A stretch of DNA of 64,000 bases from Heligmosomoides polygyrus polygyrus (GCA_947396885.1 OX377205.1:68854969-68918968); one strand, 5' to 3'; positions 12,240 to 24,173 are shown, counted from the first letter of the stretch. Made by a program: numbers and translations. Notes: generated by a model not told the origin, from the sequence alone.

Positions 12240-13220
12240 ACTCATCTCTTAGCGCGTTATTATAGAGTATGATAATTAATTGTATTAAATTTCATTATAT
12301 AATAATGAATTTTAATATTGTATTTAACATATTTATGATATTGTATTTATATATTTATTATGCTTTAAATATATTTTGATAATATTAAATTTTTTTGTAT
12401 AATTGTATTTTAAAAACCCTAAAAGAGCTTAAGAAATGCACTTTTCCAACAGCGCTACAATTCCTGATCACCTGTGGAAAATAGAATAGGTTCAAATGTA
12501 CCTTTGTTTTTGTTGTTTGTTTATTATCCTTTTCCGTTACCCGGCTCGAAAAATTTTGTAATCCGTTCATCTTTGCTGCACACTCTTATGCAACACGAAG
12601 CATCCTGCCCTTACACAAACGATGATTCCATCGGCAGACGTTCTGACGATGGACACTTCAACTGCGATGGTGTTCAAAACAGATGTGCTCTTCCTATCTC
12701 TGAATAATTAATTTTGTTTATTTAACTTCATTCCGGCATAAATGCGTTTTAGCAGAATTTCTTCTCAGCTCCGCATTTCGATCGTAGATCTTGAAAAGAA
12801 ATAGAATTCATTCATAAGGAACACTTGAAGTAAAATAGACTCGTATTAGGTTTCCCACAGTTCGTCGAGATCACAAACAGGGTTCAGTTACGTGACTTAA
12901 AATTAATTAATTAACTAAATTTAATTGCTTAATTTTAAGTTAGGTAACTAACAGTTAATTAATTAATTTAATTTAACCTGACTTACATTTAAACATGCAA
13001 AAAATAAAAATATTTGAAAATAATGAAAATTGAAAATTATAACACCTCCTTCTTCACTGATGAGCCACCGAGGGGATGTTATAATAAAAACGGTTTCTCT
13101 GAAGGGAGGAGGTGAAACAAACCATTGAGGTTTGATATTGTTTCTTCATAAATCTCAAGTATATTCAAATTCTTGCTGATCAGAGATCTCGTCTCGTTCT
13201 GCACTTCCTGCAATATGCAC
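12240..13220. other. AT-rich low-complexity stretch
   Basis: 12255-12420 is almost pure A/T. 12895-12985 carries TTAATTAATTAA words on both sides of a loose inverted symmetry. No gene or element is recognised. Confidence 0.5.
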
Positions 13221-13224
13221 CACT

Positions 13225-14280
13225 TTACAGCATTTGAGCGTTAGTGCTGTTCAATACCAGAGGGCAGGAGTATCCTGTGCGTGCGATCAAAGTCCACCGA
13301 ACGTGTTTTGCTGATTTCCATTGCGTGTTGTTGCAGACTCTTTCTCGGGCATCAATCTTTCGGGGACACCCTCTGGAGGGAGCAAGGTTGTTCTGTAAAC
13401 TGGAAGTGACAACAGTTCGCTGATCTCTGCCCCCGGTCCCCTCTCGAAGTGCAACTGTCGGGGTCAGTCCCATTGGGGACCACAGAGTCTACATAGGGTG
13501 ACCTTCGGCTGTGTCCGTGTACGCTCGACCCGCTCCTGCTCGGCAGAAATCGATCACTCACACTCGAGATGTACTGCCGAGTACTTTTTGCAAGTGCGAC
13601 GGGTTTCCCGTCAAGTATGATCGGAGCATAGTGATTTCACGTGAGCGCTGACGCGGATTCCAGAAGCGGCAACCTGAATCAGGTCCATCGTGTCCGCTTC
13701 ACGGTGACCGCCCTCTTGCCGAATATAGCTCACGTCCGTCGCTTCGATAGCAACATACAGGGATACCCTTTTGTCTCGAGGAAGTGCTGATAACAGCACA
13801 GCACCGTGCTTGATGCTCCCAATATATTTGACAGTCATTTTCTTGTGTAATGCTTGTAAACTTCCTTACCACTGCTCTAGCGTTTTCGAGCAATCCTGAA
13901 TGGATTTCCCATTTGTATGTAGGTAAGGTCATTTCTGGTGAGGAAGTAGTTCTATCATTTATTCGCGTTCCCGTAAGTTTTGCGCGGTGCTTCCTATTCT
14001 CCATAGGGATTGAACGTCTTCCCTTGTACCAGGGTACCTAAGCAATGCAATAAATCTGGAACTCTTCATTACGTTTAGAATCTTTCTTAAAACAGTCCGG
14101 AGAAATTTTTGAGAAAACAGACGAACAGGAACTATAGGAGAACTGGATTGACCTACTCTGGCAATGGTTATGTAATCCACCTTATTCCACATTTCTGCCT
14201 TTTGCAGACACGTCGTCAACTTGGCCATCTCCAAAACTACATATGCTTCTGCTATGTGGTGTAGTGCTTTTAAAGACATC
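13225..14280 (-). other. Overlapping minus-strand open frames, no recognised product
   Basis: Several minus frames (13225-13561, 13611-14004, 13959-14279) overlap with changes of phase and have fairly balanced composition. They could be exons or a decayed element ORF. I find no domain signature and no clear splice pairing, so no gene is called. Confidence 0.25.
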
Positions 14281-14879
14281 TACCCACCTCATTTGTGGCT
14301 TCCTTCTCCGTCACCTCCAGGTAGGATTTACACTAGGGGTACAGGCAACATCAAGCTAAAAGCAGTTTAAACACTTAACAGACCCCCCCCCCCCAAAATC
14401 CTCGTTGTAGTCCACGTCTTTGGTACTACGATCTGGCAACTCGGAAAGGGATTGGAATCTCGCTGCTCTACACTACTTCTATGCAGAAGCATACTGGAAG
14501 CCCTCCCCTCACATGTACCGAAGCTCTATTCTATCTGAATGACCTCTCCCGCAACGGTTTCATTTCATTCTTAAGATTTCGCTGGTTTGGATTATTTCCT
14601 TGTTTCCAACCTTGTTCAAATTATCGTTTCCTCGTCGACGTCAACCCTTCTCTTTTCTTAAAGCAACCAGACGGTCGTTTTGGGACAAAATTTCCCATCG
14701 TGAGGATTCCAAGGGTTTCGTTCTGGAAGAGCAAAACAACCGCAAACGAGAGGCTTGTAGTTTTTGATTCGAGCTGATTTCTAAGATCTCAAGGTAGACT
14801 GAGCTGTTACGCTGTGAATCTAGCGGAATGGTCGAAATTAGGCAGCATAAAATCTCGAGCACCACCTTTTCTCCCTGTT

Positions 14880-15420
14880 AAAGAACCGTCACAAGATCAG
14901 TGCTTGCATTGGCCGTCTCGATCAGGTCAATCAGGTGTACGCCGACTGTCTGGGTGTGTTTCCGTCGAAGTCGGTTTTCAGTTCAATCATGGCCGTTCAT
15001 CCGTCTACTCGAATCAGCGTCGCCTGTGCCCTCGGATTCCTGGGAGAGTGTAAAACGCGTGACCGCTCGGTGCCGCTTTTTGGTGTCGAGAGTTCGCGTC
15101 CCAGGTAACACCTGGCGGTCATTTCCGGCAGAACAGCGGCCTTCAGTGTCGGTGGTATTGCGGTTATTCACCCCGCTAGCCCCCGCCCATTTCCGCTGCA
15201 TTCCGCGCCTTCCGTTCCTTGTTGGACAACATGAGGAGTCGGCAGACGACATACCTTCGAGTGTAACTGGTTCAGCGGTCCGGCAGCAGCACGCAATTAC
15301 GGAGTGTGCACGTAGCACCGCTGGTCCCTGGCGGAGTTAAGCACCTGTTGTTTCGAACCGTTCCAGATTGTCCCCGCTGCACCAACCATTTTCCCTGAAT
15401 TCCTTTGGGTAATCCTTGCC
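14880..15420 (+). other. GC-rich patch with splice-like signals
   Basis: GC rises here. GGTTTTCAG ends near 14978 and TCCCAG/GTAACA occurs near 15103, a plausible acceptor-donor pair enclosing about 125 bp open in more than one frame, including an ATG at about 14989. No domain is recognised; an unassigned exon or promoter-proximal region is possible. Confidence 0.25.
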
Positions 15421-16062
15421 ACAGACGCTTCTGGTGGTACAGGGCTGTTTCAAGCCCTCTCTTCGGTGCCTGAGAACGTCTAAGAGTCATTGGGAAGCTA
15501 TTCACTTAAGCACAGTGTTCTTGTTGCTCAGAGCTGTGCTCACACATCGACATGGTCGTTGTTTTAAAAGCATTTTTCATTTTACGTGGTGGTCCTTAAG
15601 TGTGCCGCAAAAAACTGACAGCAGAAATCAATTCAAGGGAAAATAAATTGAACCAGCAACACAAAAGTAACAAGAATAGTTTGAGAACAGTTTCACAACA
15701 GTGGCGATGATCCAAGACTGGAGAGAATACGTGGAGACTGCAAGAGGTATCTTCTTTTTTCGACAGACGAATAATAAGTAGGGTATCACACGTAACGTTC
15801 TAAATGGCCACTGTACAAGCCAACATCTTCCGCAGAGACGTGGGGAATCAGTGATCTAGTACGGCGTTTTATTCTTCCATCAGGTCTCTTTTCGTCCAAT
15901 CTAGTGATTTGGGTTCGAAAGCTCCAAGACCGGGCAAAAAAACGGAATCCAAGGATTGAGATCGGGTGAGATTGAGGAACAATAATCCTTTTTCAGAAAC
16001 CCAGAGGCTTGGAGAATCTCACAGCATTCCAAAGTCATTCTATTGCAGTGGACTTGTACCTT
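15421..16062. other. Unassigned stretch
   Basis: Nothing recognised. Confidence 0.4.
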
Positions 16063-16272
16063 CTGCCCTAATCCTCCCATCTTTCCGGAGTCGCTGAATT
16101 GGCACCAGGCTTACCTGGGAAAAGATAAGACACTGTTTCGTTCATCTGCTTGCGACCACAATTCGTTGCGCATGCCAAATACGGATCCAGAATGCCACCA
16201 CGACATCCTTTAGAAGTAGAGTGTGTGGCGCATCCCGCAAAGTGATTGACCAATGCCCAGCCTTTATGCATT
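16063..16272 (+). mobile_element. SINE copy, diverged and 5' truncated
   Basis: Matches the SINE body with many substitutions: CCGGAGTCGCTGAATTGGCA, ACCAGGCTTACCTGGGAA, CCACCACGACATCCTTTAGA, then GTGGCGCATCCCGCAAAGTG. The tRNA-like head is absent. It appears older than the 4749 copy. Confidence 0.75.
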
Positions 16273-17034
16273 ATGCGTGTGCTCACTATTCCTCATTGCA
16301 CACCCTGTACGGTAAATTCGGCAGGAGCCGAAAGCAGTAGCGTTGTGGTTCACGTTCTCCCTTCTGCCTAGTTCATAACCTGTCTGACCAGATCTGTATG
16401 GAGTGTGCTTTTCGATTCCAACATTCTAGCGGTGTCGTTTGTCCAAAATTTTGTATTTGAACACGGGAAGGTGAGAGTGTGAAATTTCTCTCCAAGCATC
16501 CAAGCATTATGCAATATTGCACACCACCCCAGTATCTTATTATGTGGTACTTCGACAGTTCTGGTTTCTTGAAGGATTAGGACAGCTTTGCTCTAGTCTA
16601 GCCCCGCTCTATCTAACACCGTCCCGCGACTCTACCAGTTTTTATTTAATAAGGCAACACTCAGCGCCAGTGCTAAGACGACTGGAGAATGTAATGATAA
16701 GTCGGCTTTGCAGTCTTAGGAAAGCTGAACCCTGTTCCTGCATGGCCCGAAACGCATTCAGTATCGGCCGAAAGCGCCCGAGAAGCAGTGACCGAACACG
16801 GCGTTAAATTCTTTCATCGTGGTGATTTTCATCGAATCCGTGATTTGTGTTTAAAAGGGCAGGCATTTTGCTCCAAGATCGAGTTGGTGGCTTTCGACAA
16901 AGATCCGGTGCTCCATCAGTGCCGAGATCACCAGGACCGTTTGTAGTGCAAGGATCCTTCGCCGCCCGTTGATAAAACACACCGTTATCACCGGAGTTGA
17001 CTGTCGTACTTGTAGATCAGCTCGAGTAGCCGAC
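16273..17034. other. Unassigned stretch
   Basis: Nothing recognised. Confidence 0.4.
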
Positions 17035-17350
17035 TCAGCGTTCACGAAGCGGAATCGATGGCAGCGGAGAGGTGTGGTCTGCCCTGACTGACAGATGTGT
17101 TGCCTGCTCGGCGGGCCCGTCAGAAGAAGGGGCAGGGGCTTCCCCGGCCGGGAGTCTCGCCCGATGTGGTGCGACGCGTTCGCTCTCCCGCTTCTCTGAC
17201 GGTTCGATGATGCCTTGTGAACACGTGCGATTCAGTGCTGCTTTCCAGTGACGGCTCTGGTCGTTCTCTGTGCGTGCCGACTCCGCTTTCGCTCCCGCGT
17301 TATCGCGTCGTCCGCGCTGTTCCGCTTCCACTCTCAAAACGCCTTTTCAG
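17035..17350 (+). promoter_or_regulatory. GC-rich region upstream of dioxygenase-like exon 1
   Basis: A GC- and CpG-rich block ends in GCCTTTTCAG (17341-17350) immediately before an ATG. Such a site could accept either a spliced leader or an upstream exon. A frame starting at 17248 would encode an R-rich, presequence-like peptide, but it is out of phase with the conserved exon. Promoter function is inferred from position only. Confidence 0.3.
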
Positions 17351-17506
17351 ATGATCGCGCTCAAGTCGGCCCAGCGCCTTCCTCGCGGTTTGAACGTCGA
17401 GTGGATCGACGGCATGAGGGCGCAGTTCAGCAACGTCTGGCTCCGCGACAACAGCTTCCACATGCGGCCGGCCTTAATCCACCTCGACTTGAATCCCTGC
17501 CCGCAG
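17351..17506 (+). CDS. gamma-butyrobetaine/TML dioxygenase-like gene, exon 1 (N-terminal domain)
   Basis: The first recognisable exon of a gene running to 25616. It encodes 52 residues from ATG 17351 and ends at donor GTGAAG (17507), phase 0. The text contains VEWIDGMRAQFSNVWLRDNS, matching the N-terminal domain of BBOX1/TMLHE-type 2-oxoglutarate, Fe(II) oxygenases (W-DG....F...WLRDNC pattern). This domain usually binds zinc through Cys residues; here the conserved Cys after WLRDN is Ser. In the family these enzymes make carnitine from trimethyllysine or butyrobetaine. The start choice rests on the TTTTCAG directly before the ATG. Exons 2-5 found at 18934, 19134, 25135 and 25401 all join in phase 0. 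Confidence 0.65.
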
Positions 17507-18163
17507 GTGAAGCTGTCTTCTGTTCTTGGATGGCTTAATATACCTCGAGTTATGCTGAGAAGTAAAGAAGGGAGTTGGAGGAGTGTGTTACCCAAGCATT
17601 TTGGAAGGCGGAAAAATGTGGATAGGTAGTAACAACTACTAATCCATTCAAATAAACAAATATGAATAAGTACTAGTCCATTCATCAAAGAAAAGTGCCA
17701 GTTAGTTAATAGTGAGGTTCGGATAACCTCCGCTTATGAACAGGAGACTCAAAGCCGTCTTTTAATTTTTTTAAGGAGCTATTACAGTAAGGTCCTAGCT
17801 GCTACAGCTGTAGTCCACGAAAAATTTGACCTGTCGCACTAAGAGGTGTCCACTATCGAGACTGGTGTCGTTCGCTAACATTAATTTTTAGGTCGTTTCA
17901 TCCTTTGGTGTGCTCGCAATAATGCCTACAGTTTACACTAATCAGCTGGACTCGTCTCATTCCATCATTAAAAACGCTCGCTACTTCTCAACTCCTTCAG
18001 CCGACAAGTTCTGAGGCTACAAGTTTGAGGTGTGAGGAAGAAGCTTGCTGTTATCAGAATGAAGAGTCTACACAGCAATAGGTGAATGCCTACAGACCGC
18101 GGTTCGTCACTATCTAAAAAGTGTAATAACAGACATAAATGGGGTACATAATTCGTATATTAG
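17507..18163. other. Intron 1, no other feature
   Basis: AT-rich intronic sequence between exons 1 and 2; its later part holds the SINE at 18164. Confidence 0.5.
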
Positions 18164-18361
18164 AAGAGACGCGTAGCAGAGCATTCGAAGGATGCGCCGG
18201 CTGTGACGTGCCGTCAATTCAAGGTTCTTGGATCGGATTTTCAGCTCAAAGCAACCAAGCCTTCCATCCCGCCGGAGTCGATGAATTAGTACCACATCTG
18301 ACTGGGAGGATGAAGCGCTGGCTTGTTCGGCTCGGCTGGCCACCACAAGTCGTATATAACA
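18164..18361 (+). mobile_element. SINE copy with tRNA-like head, inside intron 1
   Basis: Retains a diverged A box (TAGCAGAGCATTCG, about 18174) and B box (GGATCGGATTT, about 18230-18240), then the body blocks GCCTTCCATCCCGCCGGAGT and GGCTGGCCACCACAAGTCGT. The 3' tail is missing. It sits in the same orientation as the host gene. Confidence 0.8.
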
Positions 18362-18933
18362 CAAGGAAGAAATAACCGACCTAATAATTCACACGATTGA
18401 AATTTAGACCAAGAAGTTTGTGAAAACTGGGAAATTGGTTTAGAAAGTGGACCTAAGTTCGACGTCACTGCGCGAAACAGGGTATCCCCAAAATTGAGCA
18501 AACGACACGCTCTCATCGGACTTCACAAATGTGCACATCTTGGGAGCACCATCAGTATTCCTCCGACGGCTTACAATATGGACAACCAACCCCCTTAGAA
18601 TACCATTCGTTCATAACATCCAATATTACGAAGCCGTTCTAAACGAGTTGTTTGATCCCTATTGCTTAGCTACACATTAGCCGTGCAGCATCCCTATCGA
18701 ATAGACTGAAATTCACTTTCGTGGTCTACTTGGGAAAAGCAATACATAGAGGTGAACATTTCACTCCAAGAAGTGTTCGAAGCAAAAGTCTTGCTGAGCT
18801 TTTAACCACGGCACTGTCAACGCTAAGTATATAGAGCTCCAATGATTTACCTGGGTTGCATTGGGATATTCATTTAAAGAGGTCGTTCGCACCTTACATT
18901 TCTATTATCTGAGAGTTCATGGTTGATTTTCAG

Positions 18934-19256
18934 AAAGTTGACCTATCCGGCAGCTACGTCTCGCTGGAGTGGCCTCCGTTTCTTCGAGCCGACTTCCCCA
19001 GCGACTTCCTGCGCTCGCACAGCACAGTCCAGCCAGGAACTAACCTTTGCAAGACCCCTAACAAAAAGGTCCCTCTTGTTCCACGAACTTGCATCAGTGA
19101 ATTGAAGCCTACCATCTTAACCATTCGGTTCAGATTCTAACGAAGCCATGGCAAATTCAGCAGCGACCGTGTTCCGTCGATCAGCACCACATCGGATCGA
19201 TGATCTGGAAGGAGCCGCTGGTGATCAACGGCACCGTCTGGCCACATCTTCAAAAG
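18934..19256 (+). CDS. dioxygenase-like gene, exons 2 and 3
   Basis: Exon 2 (18934-19068) follows acceptor GATTTTCAG and encodes VSLEWPPFLRADFPSDFLRS, matching the second N-terminal beta unit of BBOX-type proteins (W..G..S.F...WL). A 65-bp intron with donor GTCCCT and acceptor CGGTTCAG leads to exon 3 (19134-19256), which ends at donor GTCAGT. Both exons are in phase 0 with exon 1. Exon 3 encodes 41 residues and keeps a clean frame, but I cannot match it confidently to the family, so it may be a divergent linker or a wrong exon choice. The weak donor of exon 2 is the least secure point. Confidence 0.5.
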
Positions 19257-19523
19257 GTCAGTGACGACAGTATCCGTTGAATAAGGAGAAAGGTCGTCGT
19301 CGGCATCAGTCAATTCGTCTCTGGAATGCGCAAGAGATTTACGAAGGCATTTTACTTCCACAGGGTGTTGTGGAGGCAGTGCTAATGGGCCTTCAGAATT
19401 GTGGCCACCAGAAATCGGAGAGTCAATGTTTTATTCTCCACATAGAAGTACGTTCCATCTTACGGCTTCTAGAGGGGTAAAAGGATAGACTAGCCTGGGT
19501 AGGACCCGAATCGTGAATTAAAT

Positions 19524-19770
19524 CGGGATATACGCGTCAGCACGTGCTCCTTTCCACTGAGATGCATGCTCCTTTTATTTCAAGGTATTTGGTAAATCGT
19601 GGCATCACCAGACTTTTTTGGGAAGGATAAAGGGCTGACTTGTTCATCGGCTGGCCACCGGAAGTCATTGTACGTCCAAGTACGCATTCAGATCGCCTCA
19701 ACGACATCCCGCAGAAGTAGAATGGCGTATCTCAGAAGGGATTGAGTAACGCCCTTTATCATTTACCCTT
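19524..19770 (+). mobile_element. SINE copy with an alternative 5' head
   Basis: The 3' half is the common SINE body (GGGAAGGATAAAGGGCTGAC onward, tail CCCTTTATCATTTACCC). The 5' 75 bp is not the tRNA-like head but a different sequence containing GCGTCAGCACGTGCTCCTTT and GAGATGCATGCTCC. The same head-body junction recurs at 43716-43971, so this is a subfamily rather than a chance join. Confidence 0.8.
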
Positions 19771-20445
19771 CAGACCTAGTGCATTCGAGCGACGCATCTC
19801 ATCTGAAAGTATCACTGCGAGATGGTTTTCCTGTCTCAGCAGAAATACATAGCACGTTTGTATCGTTTGCATAGATGTGGGTGTTTCGCATGACTCATGT
19901 GCTTCCTTATGCCAATTTTTGAGTATTCCACGGTCGTCAGCACTTACGCATAAGCCCAGCGGAGCCTTTCGGAAAGGTTATGGATTATATTCTCATTGAA
20001 ATACGGTTCCTAACATAGTATCTACTGGACATTCACTTCGGTCCTCACGTTTTGACATCTACCATCCTGTCAACTCGCAGAAACAGTAACCGTCATTCGG
20101 CACTACGGCAGCCGTTGTGGATGTCCTAACATCCCTCTTCAATCTATGCGTCAGCGAATAAATTCCGTCGAGGTAGGACAGCACCTGCAGGTCAGAGCAA
20201 AAAGGGATCGCGCACACGGAGACAGCTGAGTCATAGCACAACGTCGTCTAAACGGGCAGAAACCGGTATCAAACACTTTTCTTCAAATGGAAGTCGCAAA
20301 CGCCTGTGATTTACCCTACTCTACCGTCTATGCTGCCCCAGGAGGACGCACTAGACACGTACATAAGGGGTGAGGAGGAGGGGCGTCAATCGGCACGACA
20401 CCTGGCTAACTCGAATTGAGTGAGTCTACTGAGAACATCCAGACG
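19771..20445. other. Intronic stretch, nothing recognised
   Basis: No exon, repeat or RNA feature could be supported. Confidence 0.4.
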
Positions 20446-20590
20446 GCCTCTTCTTCTTCAGCGTTTGTCCCGCCTAGCGGCGGAGTCCGGTCTTGGTGGC
20501 GACATCCGTTCCGTCAATGGGTGACACTGGATGCTGCTTGCTTCTGCGAGCTGAGCTGAGCACGGACATCCAAATTCAGGCAAGAGCCGA
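20446..20590 (-). mobile_element. RTE LINE 3' end fragment
   Basis: Begins with TCTTCTTCTTCAGCGTTTGT and continues with CCCGCCTAGCGGCGG, the minus-strand 3' end seen complete at 45034-45461 (reverse complement ends in a (GAA)n tail). Only about 140 bp are kept. Confidence 0.65.
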
Positions 20591-20774
20591 TTGTGACATA
20601 CCGGCTTATGGAGATCTAATCCCCCGATGATATTGGGTGATTACAAAGCTAGTGGTACGACGTTCGTAGCAGCCGACGCCCACTCGCCAAATTCTGGAAG
20701 TGTAAGTAGTATGCAAGAGTCTCTGATACGAGGATGGTATCAGAGGGAGGCAACCGCAACGTAAACAATGTGTA

Positions 20775-21140
20775 GCTATTTTGAATGTGAGTACGTCGAC
20801 GGACTGCTCATGCGAGTTACAGATGCACTGCAACGATGTCGAGTTATCTTATGTAACGGGCAATCCTATTGTGAGCCGAAGGACAAAGGCTAAGGCTTAA
20901 AGTTCTTTCCGTTCGGCAGTCCGAGGACCTCCAACGGTGTTGGTGTAATCGTCTCCGAACGTCTTCGAGACGCATTTGCAAGCGCGGGACGTTTCAATGG
21001 CCGGATGAAGGTCGTTGTCGCTGCTTAACAGCGATTGCTTTATTGCTTATGATAGTACGCGCGCGCAGACAGGCAGCTCCGTGCGAGCCAACGACGAGTT
21101 TTGGACCCTGCTTGATGAGAAGACAGCTGAGGGACCGCCA
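20775..21140 (+). pseudogene. RTE endonuclease fragment
   Basis: An APE-type endonuclease piece from an RTE LINE. Visible motifs are NGVGVIVSERLRDAF (about 20938-20982), then after a stop and frame change DEFWTLLDEKTAEGP (about 21092-21136). In the family this domain nicks target DNA to prime reverse transcription. The catalytic GDLNGH block is missing. The orientation is opposite to the RTE fragments on both sides. Confidence 0.7.
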
Positions 21141-21228
21141 GAGGACGCTGTCGCAGGTGATCTACGCCAGGCGGGACACGCGCTGGAGAAAAGCAAGAAG
21201 GTGGTCCACCCTTGTACTGTGGTTACAC

Positions 21229-21430
21229 TACTTCACGCGATCAAGTGCTTGATAGGGGTGGATTTGAGCATACATCAGGTCCACACGCAGAGTATCAACC
21301 CAATGCTGCTTCGAAGCCCGTCAGGCTGTTTTCGGCACACCTGTTTTAAGGCAAATGTTCCGAACAGTGTCATCTTTGGCGCGAAGGACATTGCCATTCC
21401 ACGGACGGCTAACTTCACGTGCTTCGTCAA
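21229..21430 (-). pseudogene. RTE LINE C-terminal fragment
   Basis: Reverse-complement similarity to the C-terminal region at 45100-45300: the block around CCCAATGCTGCTTCGAAGCC corresponds to CCCAGCGCTGCTTCGGTCGC there. Frames are broken. With the pieces at 20446 and 20775 it forms a rearranged cluster. Confidence 0.55.
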
Positions 21431-21479
21431 CAACTAGAGCAACGTACTGCACCGTTACAAATGCATGCGCGTATGCATA

Positions 21480-21680
21480 CATTGATTCCTTCATCGCTTT
21501 GAAGCTGTACAGTGGGGTACTGTGCTACTCGCACACTACTGTATCAGCCTGCGCAGTGAACACTTTTGTTGACTTACTTCGGCGAGGAATTCCTTCGTCG
21601 GTTGTCCCTGATACCGGCACGACCTTTGTATCGGCGACCGTTCAAAGTCCGCGACTTGCCTTCTCCACTCCAGTCACGCC
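21480..21680 (+). pseudogene. Retroelement integrase core relic
   Basis: A + frame reads FVDLLRRGIPSSVVPDTGTT followed by FVSATVQ. This matches the second catalytic region of Ty3/gypsy integrases, where a GIP/GVP segment precedes the S/T-D-N-G block; the Asp is kept and the Asn is Thr. No other integrase motif could be read, so this is a short relic. Confidence 0.5.
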
Positions 21681-21896
21681 CGTCGTTTATGGTGTACTCC
21701 AGCTGATAACAAAGGCGATCGCCATCGTTTTGCGTAGAAGATACGTAGTGATACGCAAAAGGGACGCTCGTCGGGACGCAGGGATCGTGAAAGTGGAAAA
21801 ACACCGGGCGTTGGCCAAGAGACTCACTCCCATCGCAGAGAAAAGAACGCACTACGTCTTTCGAGAAAATACCTTACCATGAGCTCAGCTCAGTGA

Positions 21897-21898
21897 TT

Positions 21899-21929
<31 letters not shown>

Positions 21930-22119
21930 TTATGTAAGATATATCATCTGGAAGTAAAAGCAACCTGAACTTTAGAAATATTATCACACCTCTAATAGCT
22001 CGTAACTACTGAGCAGCATAACGTCGAAGAGAACTTTTAGGAATAAAATAAAAAGTAAGGAGTGCAGCGAAATGAGTAAGAATGGTAGCAAACGTAGAAT
22101 ACATGCATCGGTTAATATG
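21897..22119 (-). repeat. (ATTT)n tract, possible LINE tail
   Basis: Eight tandem ATTT units (21899-21930), then AT-rich sequence. The layout matches LINE 3' ends in minus orientation elsewhere in the window, but no coding sequence follows. Confidence 0.45.
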
Positions 22120-22285
22120 GGGCCGGAATCATCAACGACTGCTGTAACTTTAACGGAGAATTGTAAGTGAAAAGCTCAGACAACGCGGCCTATCAACCGA
22201 TATGTTGAGCGATAAGCCGCGTTATCCGAGCTTTTCGCTTACAATTCTCCGTTAAAGTTGCCTAAGTCGTTGATGAATCCGACCC
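22120..22285. mobile_element. Foldback MITE, GGCC-end family, 3-bp target duplication ATG
   Basis: A 166-bp near-palindrome. The ends read GGGCCGGAATCATCAACGAC and, inverted, GGGTCGGATTCATCAACGAC. ATG occurs on both sides (22117-22119, 22286-22288). Arms pair over most of their length, including AACTTTAACGGAGAATTGTA. The closest relative is the copy at 59962. There is no coding capacity. Confidence 0.85.
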
Positions 22286-22299
22286 ATGGATGCCATCTC

Positions 22300-23239
22300 G
22301 AGCCCAATGGAACAGCCCTCTTGAAAGCAATGGGATTTACAGGAATCGTTTTTCTGCTGTTGAGTACTTAGGAACGACTAAACTGAGGAAGAAATGCGAT
22401 CACCAATTGAATCACGATGTAGACAACACAGTTTTTGATGCCCCTCCTACAGTGGAGGATGCCCTCTCAGAACAAAACATATTCAAATGTAAGCTTAAGC
22501 GAACGTGTACTATTTTATGAAGAAGAAGCAGGTCATACTTTTGCCATCTTCAGGCAGTGTTCGTAGACCACAGGTTCCTTTCTTTGGCTGGCGAAATGCA
22601 ATCATAGGGGAAGCCCGTTGAGCTGATCATGGGCTTTCTAGCGAACCCGTTACAAACTTTTTCGATCTTCTCTATGTTTCTGCTCCTACACGGATCAAAA
22701 GCGGCAGTTCCTGCCTCACATACGTTCTGAAGGTCTGAAGATCTGAAGAAGTCCTGAACTGTTTTTTGTCGTTACGGTTCTAATAACTTTACGTATGAAA
22801 CTCAACGCCTTCGCTGCAATGTGATTAGTGGGTCGGCATCTGCCGTGTTTGTCTGGCTGCTTGATAGTCAGAGAAAAATTCGATTCTGCACGTAAAGCGG
22901 CGCTGCTAAGCATTTATCAGTGCAAGACGGTGAAAATATATCTGAGAGGGGAAACCCCCGTTCGAAGGAACAGGGACTGCCCGATGCCACTGGAGAAACG
23001 TGTCTGATAAGGCGAGTGCAAGCGCACCCTGTGTACTGCAAATTGCACTCAGGAGAGAATCCCTACGTTTTCACATGAATCGCAGTTTGCGTTGAAATTG
23101 AAAATTTCGACTTCTACTTTTCTCTTTATGTATTCTTGGAGTTCTCGTCAATTTTCACAAGGCTGCGTAGTGTACCCATAAAGTCCAAATCAACCAAAGA
23201 CCACAATGGACACTACTATGAACCCTTGTCCGATATATA
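22300..23239. other. Intronic stretch, nothing recognised
   Basis: Open frames here lack domains; no dioxygenase exon could be found. Confidence 0.4.
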
Positions 23240-23345
23240 TTAGGTTGGCTCAAAAATAATGCCGGATTTGGGTCGCAGCATTTAAACTGAAATATTTTAG
23301 TTTGGAGACAAGCAAGCAGCTCAAATGAAAGCTCTCTTGAACTCA
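23240..23345 (+). mobile_element. Solo mariner terminus
   Basis: TA followed by TTAGGTTGGCTCAAAAATAA and TGCCGGATTTGGG is a typical mariner terminal repeat. No matching opposite end or transposase was found within 1.3 kb, so only one end survives. Confidence 0.6.
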
Positions 23346-24173
23346 ACTATCTTTCCGGATGAGACGCTTATGCCAAATGTTCACGTTCTTGGAATGCTAG
23401 ACTTATAGAGACGATCCATTCGCAGAGATCGCCTTCACCGTTGATTCATTAATATAGGTCACAACTCCTAAAGAAGCTTGTGAGACGCTTGTCTTGGTGT
23501 CTACTATTTTGGAGAGGTTTGCACATTATGATAGAGGACAAGATTTTCTATGCCTATTCCGTCCGGCTTCTGAAGGGTCGATTTCCTAACGTGTGGCTGG
23601 ACATCATCGTACCACTGGACATCTTGCTGTCTCCTGAACAAGCCTTTTGCTGGATTTGCAGCTATAGGCTATTCTCGTGCAGCTAAAGAGAGACCTGCGC
23701 TGCCGTAATTATTTCACGTGATTTCACGTTGTTCTGAATTCCGGTCAAACAGTGGCCGCAATCATTTCTTAAGTGCAAAACCGTTGAATTTGTCTTTCTG
23801 GGTAATTATGAAGTTGTTAGGTTTGCCGGTGTCGTACTATCATAGGAGCTCCATCTCTTATCAAAGACGGCAATACAGCTGAGACATGACTTACTTGAAC
23901 AAAATGAGACCGAAATTTTTCCCGCTAAGTGGTTAACTGTTCGTCGACACAGCGTAGTGAAGGTCACAATTGCCAGACTTTTCTCCTCTCCTACTAACAT
24001 GTAAGTGCAGTAAGCAAAATCGAGTTTGAAACCGCGTTTCAAGCTGTTTTTCCGGCGATGAAACATAGCTTAGCTTAGTTACTGCCACTTTCTCCACAAG
24101 AAGCTCGTCTTGTCTGCTAGGTTAGCACGCGTCCGTAGCTAGGTTTGGGCTACGTTCCTTGCGTGGATAAGAT
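23346..24173. other. Intronic stretch
   Basis: Nothing supported, except that 24136-24165 (TAGCTAGGTTTGGGCTACGT) matches the unit of the tandem array at 51252-52341. Confidence 0.4.

Noticed and set aside
19134..19256. Multicopper-oxidase-like text in exon 3 (VINGTVWPHL)
   Set aside because: A ten-residue resemblance without copper-binding His motifs; phase and position fit the dioxygenase-like gene better.
21690..21882. Missing central exon of the dioxygenase-like gene (ALAKRL...EKRTHY text)
   Set aside because: The segment vaguely recalls the pre-HxD region, but it continues the frame of an integrase relic, lacks splice borders and ends at a stop before any HxD.
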